DNA from: Micropterix aruncella
Lineage: Eukaryota > Arthropoda > Insecta > Lepidoptera > Micropterigidae
Direction: 5' to 3'
Assembly (NCBI GenBank): GCA_944548615.1
Contig: OX155957.1
Coordinates: forward strand, 8,035,597 to 8,099,596
DNA: 64,000 bases
Position 1 is the first letter of the stretch. Every line of letters starts with the position of its first letter. A program made the translations under genes and the position numbers. Below, piece after piece: positions 24,401 to 33,400 of the stretch. The notes beneath the pieces were generated by a model. That model made no database searches, was not told the origin of the DNA, and saw only the letters and a program-made list of their open reading frames with translations.

Positions 24401-27400
24401 GAGCGCTCCCTGCGCGACAAGCAGCTGGAGGAGCGCGAGGCCTTCCGCAAGAAGCAGGCGAGTCCTCCTCTTCCCTCCTCCCTCCCCCTCCTCCTGCCCC
24501 TTTGCCCGCTCCTCCTCGCTCTCGCCGGACGCGGACGCCCATCGCCCGGAGAGGTCGCAGAGGGGCGGCGGAGACTGCGACGGCGAAACTGAACAATCGT
24601 CGACATTTAAAGTGTCTAGACGTCCATATCTATTTTATTTTAAACCGCGCGTCAATAGCGCGTAAACCCGGATCTCCGAGTTTGGGAAGTCGAATCGGAA
24701 GAAAGAAACACAAACGTCGGTCGCAAAATTATTCAATCGTCCGCCGCCGAATTGAAAAGAAGAAGCGAGCGCGTTCGGAGAGAGAAAACTGTCGCTGGGG
24801 GCCTATTCTTAAAAAAATTAGCATGCTAAATTTACGATAATTTTAATTTTAGTATCAAATTTCTTGAGTAAACTGTAGTTTTTTGTAGTTTGTTTTTCCC
24901 TTTTTCTAAATTTAGTTTCCTAGTTTCATCAATAAAACACGGTGGCGTTCAATCTTGTAAAATAAGTGAAACAAATTTCTTTTTTATTTAATTCTAATAA
25001 TATCTTGTTAAAAATTTGGCGCCCAACGTGGGGTCAAATTTATAACGATATAAAAAAATGCCTGAAACTGATTTTACAAGATTGAGCGATACCGTGTTTT
25101 ATCCAGGGTGAGTTTTAGTTAACCAGCAGCCTTGCAGTGGGTGAATGAATCAGTACGAACAAATAAACAACTTCTTATTAAAATTTGTAAAAAAAAAACT
25201 TGCGACAAAAGTTTTTTAATTTGCAAAATTTTATTTTTGAAATAAGGTATAAAAACGTTGAGGGCGCTGCGCAATCTAGCGGTAGGTAAAATATCGCGAA
25301 TATTGTTTATTCGCGATATTATTCCTACCACTAGATAACGCAGCGCGCTCAACTCTTCTCAAGCTTCAATTTAAAAGTTAGGTTATTCAATTTTACCAAA
25401 AAAAAAAAAAACTTTTTTTCAACTTTTTTTTTTTTTTTTTTTTTACCCACTACAAGGATGCCGGTTGATTGAAACTCATCCTGTAGATGAAACGCGAAAA
25501 CTATATTTAAAAAAAAAACGAAAACTGACTACAAAAACTATATATTACTTACGAAATTCATTACTTAGGTACAAAAAAAAATATGTCTGCACGTTTTGCC
25601 TAGGGGTAGATTTCCACACAAAAAAAAACAACACGTGCCACTTTCTGCTTTTGCGATCTGGCATAACTAAAACGATTTATAGGGATCAAACCTGTTTCAT
25701 TAGCTCCTTAGCAGCCTTATCTTCTATAAAATATTTATTACAGTAAATTCTGTGTAACCGCGTGAGTGTTTGTGATAAATTTGGAAAGATTTTTTGATAA
25801 TCAGGTGATAAATTTGGCGCCCAACATGGGGCCAGATATATAACAGGATTATAATAGAAAAAAAGAAAAATGAAATTGCTTTTAATTTATTTTACAAGAT
25901 TGAACGCCACTGTGTTTTATAGATGAAACGCGGAATCTAAATTTTAAAAAAGGAAAAACATACTACAAAAAACTATACTTATGAAATTTATTACTCGGGT
26001 TTAGGATACCAAAAAAAATATGTCTGCTCGTTTTGCGTAGGGTAGATTTCAACAAGTAAAAAAAAACACAATTTTTGAATAAATAAAGAAGTGATTTTTG
26101 TTACAATATCACAAACCCAATAAATTTAAATGAAGAATCGTATAGTCTAAAGTTAGCTTAGGATCGAATTAACTCCTAGATGTTTGATTTTCAATAACTA
26201 AGTATCACATTTACTCAGGGATATATTAGGTGTGTGGGTGATCTTGTGTGTGTGTCATCACTGAACATTTATTAATTTTAAAACGCAGTGTCGCAAGTTT
26301 GTCTATGCATAAATTACATTAATATCACACCAAAGAATCTCGTAGGCCCTAACACTTCCACTATATTCGCTTTGCTTCCGCTAAGAACAAAACAGCCGGT
26401 GTCGCTTTTCTGTTTTTGACCTGCAATCGAAAAACATATTTAGTTTTATTTTTATCATACCTTAACCCTATTCATTAACGCTTCAGTAGTAAAATTATCG
26501 TAAAAATTTAGCAACTAACGTAGCGCCCAAGGTTAAAAGTTTAGTAACAATGTTTTTAAGAAACTAAGTGTTTGTTTGTAGTAACCCACCCCAAGCAAAA
26601 CGAATATTCGGGCCCCACGTTGGGCGCCAAATTTTTATAACAGGATTAACAAAAGTTTAAAAACAAGAAGAATGAAAAATGCAGTTAAATATGCAGTTGC
26701 CCAGCGGTAGATTTCCACAAATAAAAAAAATATTAATTACCTCAGGTGATTCAGGTTTTACCTCAGGTTAATCCATATTTCTCCTTCCTCGAGATATATA
26801 GACTATAGACCTACGCGCGAAGCAGAAATCCAATAAAACAGGTTACAAGTCATAAGGCGTCATAACAGGTCATAAGGCGTTGGCCGACTCTCAAGGGACT
26901 GTAGGGTCTTTGGTTATGAATTATTTTTTGAAAGAAAACATTATTATTAGGACATAAAACCATAGAAATAATTATGAAAACTCTGATAAAACCCATACAA
27001 TTAATGTATACAATGATAAACTGATAAACCCATACAATGATATACAATGATAAACTGATAAACCCATACAAAGCACAGAAAAGTGATTTTTGTCACAAGC
27101 TCTTATGTAGAAGCGGTAGAAGCACTGATCTGCTATCTGCTATGAAAATGTGTTAGTGCCTTTAAAGGCACCTACAAACCAAAGCCTTTTAAGGTTTCCT
27201 CTAATTTCACCCGCGGCCATAATTATACTTGGAAAAAGGCTTATGCTTGAAAAATTGTGGCATGATAATGATGATAATGATTTACTCAATTTTAATCTCA
27301 GATATTGCAAGTATACACCCGATTTAGTCCCTTTGTCTGTTTCAGTATATATTACTTATTATCTTCGAGATTTATCTGATAAGGGTTATCATAAGACTGT

Positions 27401-30400
27401 TCGGTTTACAGGATGATGAGCGCAAGCAACGCGAGGAAGATGCGGCGAAAATGTCGGTTGAGATGCTGCAGAAGCGTCAAGAATATAAAGAGAAAACAAA
27501 ATCAGCCCTCATGTTCGCCGATATGCCGGCCGAGAGAAACAAGAAAGGTCGTGGCAGGCGGGACGACATCATTTCAGACTCCGGAGGCAGCGGCAACGAA
27601 AGCGGCGGACCCAGAGAAGAAGGGTCAGTGCATTTCATCAAGTTCTTACCTTATCGACATATCGAAATTGGTTGCCGGTTAAATTCTCCACTGTGTAATA
27701 TTTTTTAGTCATAAATAAATTCGATTTAGTCAACAACAATTCGAAGACTTCAAGCTTGCTTGACAGCGTGTCTGTAAGTGCCCAGCTTTTCATCTCAAAT
27801 AATAATGTTAGAATGCGTATCATCTTGGAAGTCTGATCTTCAGGTGTGGTTGACATTTCTTTCTCAAACACTTTAATCCTCCAAAGAACTTTGTGATAAA
27901 TGACTGGAATGGGCTGCCGCATTTAGTTTGAAGATTTGTTTAATTTATAACATATGCTGTCCAGCCAAGTTTAAAAACAGTTTTTCTCTTAATTCCTTTA
28001 GTGATGGCGACAGAAGAAAGAAGCGTCCGAAAGGAGGCGCTCGGAAACGTCGCGAGAAAAAGGGTGATCGCGGCTCTGGCTCCGACAGCGACAAGCCCAA
28101 AAGCAAGAGAGGCAGAAAGAAGGTGATTTGCATGATTTGATATACTTTATTCAAGCGAAACTAATGACGAAACCTTATTATGTATTCTCCGTAGATATCG
28201 AAGAGGATGGGTGAGAGTACACATCCTTGATGCACACCCTTCTTTATTCTTGAACATCCTTGAATGGTCAGCGATAAGTCTTATGTAGGACCGGTAATAA
28301 CGGGCCCTACGTAAGAGCAATAGAGGATAAATCATGTCGGGATCACCACTGTAGAAGAGTCTGGATATCTGGACCTGGTTCTACCTTCCAAATTTGTAAT
28401 TTCTGTGTTCGGGCACATGCAGGGGAAGGGTCAATGAAACGCTGCAGTTGTCTGTTTGTACTCTTTATTGAGAAGTTTCACAATGGGCGGGTTTGTTATG
28501 ATATAACAATCTCTTATAACCAACTACTAACAAGAGTTTATATGTATGTGTGTGTGCAATATGTGTGTGTGTGTGTGTGTGTGTTGTTATTGCATTCGAT
28601 TGACAGAATTGAAATGCAATTCTGTTAATTTTATCCTAACGGAAAATGGTGATTCAGTCGGGAATCGAACTCGGAACCTTGCAAAGTAAGATCAGGCGAC
28701 CTAACCACTATGCCGCCAGGTCGTCTATCTGTATTGTCTGTATATAAGATAGATATATTTGATACTGAATTATGCACAGGCCTTTTGTCCCGCGGCTGGC
28801 TAAGGCAGATGTACATTATGCATTCTTATACACAGTAAAGGTGGCTTAACGTCGCCACATTGTAAAGGTTACGGATGTTCCGGAACTCCCATTTCTAATA
28901 TGACTTTACATTTTGTCCCATCTTATGCAATCAAATGCCTTTGAAAAGTCCACATAGCTTGCATCGGTGCCAGGTTTTGCCATTGCCAACTTTCATTACC
29001 GAGATAGAAACGTAAGGAAACGGTATCAGGCAATTTATCCATACAATTTGGCTCTTCCAATGGCTGACCTTTTTTAAATAGGTACAGTGAGAAAAACGAT
29101 TAAACGGTTAATAGAATATAAGTGACAATAAAAATTATCTCACTTATTATTTTTTTATAGTATAAATGAGTATAAAATGGCATAGAAGAAATCAATTGCA
29201 TTGTATTTGACTATTTAAATTTACTTTTATACAAAAGTTCAAAGTTTTTATTTTTTTACAGTTTTTGTTTCACTGCAATATCACAAAGTAAACTCATAGT
29301 GAACTTTCCTATATAGGTAAATTTATTTAAATACAAATGTAGTGAATACATAACAAATGTAATGAATTATCTGCAGAAAACTCTGGCTTATTCATGACTT
29401 GTGACAAATCTGTCATTGCAAGAGGTGACGATTACTAGAACGGGCGTGTTCATTTCGCCTTAGAGGGTACCAATCGTGTAAATTCAATATACTTATATTT
29501 AATATATTTCAAAATACTTTGTTGTAATGACAGGTTGCCTCTGACATGATATGCCCTTTTGGGGTGTATGGATTTGTTGTTTCTGGTATTTTTACGTACA
29601 CTGTTTTAAAGTCACTTCACCGAAGATGTACACCCACCATGGCCGACTGTCACCGCAATATTAAATGCCAAATTTAGTTGATACGAAATATCAGTTAGGC
29701 TCCAGCGATTAGGGGTACACTGCGTATTCCATTTGGTACTATTCTCTAATGGGGATGTGTTCGCATAACTAAGTGCTAGCGGAGATTGGAGGTAAGAGGG
29801 GAGCGATGCTCCCGCGCAAGCGGGCATTAAGCATCTAAGCTTGGACAGTTGACTGCCTCGATTTCCACTCAGAATTCTGTTAAAAACCGAAAATATTATA
29901 ATTTCTTAGAAATCCCAGGAAAACCACCTACACAAATATTTTCTTTAATGCATTCATATATATCAAAACGTAAAATGCTTAAGACTCGCCAAACTATTAA
30001 AAAACAGCCGATTTGGCCGCTTTAAATGCAAGGGGATGGTTATAGCTCTCCTTAATTACTTATTCACTGAGATATTTGAAATCAATAAATAAAAAATCTG
30101 GTAACACTGTCGAATGATTTTAGTATTGAATCCTACAACCTGATCTTCATACGATTGCTCCCTCGCACGATGCGTCTTCAGACCTCCATAGGTCAATCTC
30201 CCGATGAGCTCTCTAGCGGGAGAAAAGTGGCAGTAAAGATTCCCATTTATGTGTGATATTTCAGGGTGAGAGGGGAGGCCAAAAGGGCTTGAAGAGCCGC
30301 GCCGCTAATGACGGGCTGAGCGGCAAACAGAAGTTGAAAATAGTTTCCAAAGCGACCATCTCTACGAGCGAGTCGGACAGCGATGCCAGCCGAGGAGGCA

Positions 30401-33400
30401 ATAAAAGCAGCGACGATGGTGGCAAGAAAACTGCCGGCAGAAGGAAGATTGTCTCTGCCTCCGAGAGTGAAAAGTATGTCTATTATAATTATTTGCATTT
30501 TTTGATCAACCGACTGAAGGATGCGGCAGTAGAATCTATTTAAGATGCTCTTTTTAACATTTTGCAGCTTATTTAAACAAGGAATGTATCTAGAGGCTTA
30601 TTTATATTTTGTTTAACCCTTGGAGTAAATGGGTATTTTCATGGATGCATCTGTCTCTTTTGCAGGATTTTCGGCGACATCGACCTTTAAGTACTATAAC
30701 TACGAAACTACTACACCAATCATAAAAAGAACAACTGCACAATGATTGCATTGAAATTTCGAATATAGAATATTTAAATATCATTTTGTAAAACAATTAG
30801 ATAATTATGAATAAATATGAGAACGTCAAAGAAGTGAAAAAAACGCGCGACCAGATTTGGTCGACTCGTACTCAACGGATAATTGTTTCGCGACCAGATT
30901 TGGTTGACTCATACTCAACGGGTTAAGTAGCAAGTGCAGGTGAGATTGATTAGTTCATGTTTTTATGTTGTCAAGTGTAAACAAAACATTCACACAGCGT
31001 TTAGTATCCTTGCAGGTCTAAAGTGTCCGTGTTGCAAAATGGAGGACAAACAATGGTTAGAAATTACGAAACATTTTAAAAAAGATAGTCGCAGACATCC
31101 CATTGGAAATCAAACATAAATTGTTAGTTAAAATCAAAAAAACCTAAGAGATAATGGCAAAGAAAATGGTTATGTAGAAGATTTCAGTATGGAGCTAGTG
31201 ATAAACTTTTCCAGGCCAATGCGAATGACAAAAGATAATTTTAATAAGTTATTGACTATTATTAAGCCCCAGCTATAGCAAAATCAGATACATTAGTGAG
31301 AAGTGCACTATCTGCAAAAGTTAAACTACAAATATGTCTATATAGTTAATTCTAGATGCAACTTAAGCACTCTTTCTCATTCACATCTATTCAGACATTT
31401 TTGGACACTGTTATACATCTTTGGGCACTCCAAAGCAGCTATATCGTTGATTATTGCAACGCTGCTAGTGTGGGGAGCACGCGGTAGTGTGGGGGAGGCT
31501 TAACAGAAAAAAAACACTGCTTCTAATCACTTTACTTTGCACTTGCACTTTTTGCTTAACAGCATAACCATTTATATATTGATTTTACTTAACACCTGCA
31601 CTTGCTACTTAACAAAATATAAATCAGCTTTAGGACTTATAGAAACACAATATTCAGGAAGGACTTATAAAAGAAGGATTATAGCTATTTTTCACTATTA
31701 TTTATGCTACAAAGTTTCACTTTATTTATTTATTTATTTATTTGCAGCTGTTGTTATAAAAACATATACAAAAAAACAAGAACACACAGATTAAAAATTA
31801 AAACTGTAAATAGACAAAGACTATGAAATAAAGCTACAAACGCTGCAAATTAGGGGTATCCTCAGGATATCTCTTATCCTGGTTTTCAGGACACACCTAT
31901 TAATTATTGGTAAATATATGATTTTAAAATAAAATAACCAAATCAAATAAATCTTGAAATAAAAAATCCAAATAATCATAATCAAATAAATACACAAATC
32001 GAAATAACCAAAATCAAAATATTTAACATCAAATGATATTAAATGAAAATAATGTAATTACATAAATTTAAAAATCTACATATAATAAATAAAAAATAAT
32101 CAAAATCAAAATATTTAACATCAAATAATCACGTTACATCAAATAATCACTTATATTTATACTACAAATAAACTACAGAGTCCGAAATGTGAAAATGTCC
32201 CCAAGATTTTTTTCACAGTTTGGACAGTATTGGCAACATACTGGTAATTCTATATGATGCAATTTCATTTAGGTATTTCCCCTGTTTATGAATCATAATT
32301 ATCTGGGATACCTTCCACAGCTGAGGAAAATGTTTTGTTCTAATAATCCCATTAAAATGAATGGTTAGAAACCAATACCTATTCCAGGCAATTCTTTTAG
32401 AATTTTTGGCTTTAGCTGGTCAAACCCGAGAGACCGCGTCAACGTATTGAACTCCAACTTCACCAATATATGTGAAAACATGGGACGCTTAAAGAAGTAT
32501 AGCATGGCAGATCTGACTGGCAGATAATAACACTCAAGCACCACCTGAAGGGAGGCTCTTCCAAGGGAGTAAACTCCCTCGAAAAGCCTCCTTATGGAAA
32601 ATGACTGTTTATAGTCAAGAGGGAGCTAACGGGCCCATGATGAGTTGGCCACGATGACCCATGTGTTCAGGGTCGGTCACACTCACGGGTCAACACCCAT
32701 CCGACGGCCTCCACGCACGGGGTGCGAACCTGGGTAGGACTCTGGAAACAGTTTCCCCTGGGAATCAAACCTCTGGCGCTCCTGGACGGTCTGCGCACCG
32801 TGCGGCGCAAGCCAATCGACTGTGCACTCCGACTAACAGTCGGGGGAGTCTGGAAACTGTATTGTTTCCTATAGAGCGGGGGTGGTTGCGTACCTTACGG
32901 CGACTGCTCTTGAAATGACCATTGGCCATCCGATCCCGGTTCAGAGCCGGGCAAAGGACGCCTTGGTCCGCGATAGATTCGGTGTACACCGTTTCACCGC
33001 TTTGTAAGGGAGAGGACCGCGCAAGCGACCTCTAACTCGGAACCAATCGAGAGACCGGAGAAATCTGGTCACAATTGGAAGTAAGGGCGCGAGTATCTCG
33101 GGTCGCCGGGTTTATTCCTGGCTAACTCGCGGTAAGGCGTTGGACTCTTACGGGTTGTGGCGTAGCTAGACGTCGGATTGTTATGTCCAAAGTCTTCTAC
33201 GCTCACTGCAGGTCGATAGAACGACTAATCGTTAAAACGTCCTGTGGTGAGGGGCTCGCCCGTTGTAGTTGACATCTCAATATGTTTATAGTCAAAATCA
33301 AATGACTAATTGCCCATAGTATGTATTAAAAATAAATTAAAAGTCAAATTTTCGCAGTTTTATTTTTGGCCTTTAATATTTTTCTTTTGCTGATTTGTCA

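Noticed and set aside
24145..24606. Minus-strand frames of 133-153 codons
   Set aside because: They are antisense to the GC-rich CTR9 exon at 24273-24457.
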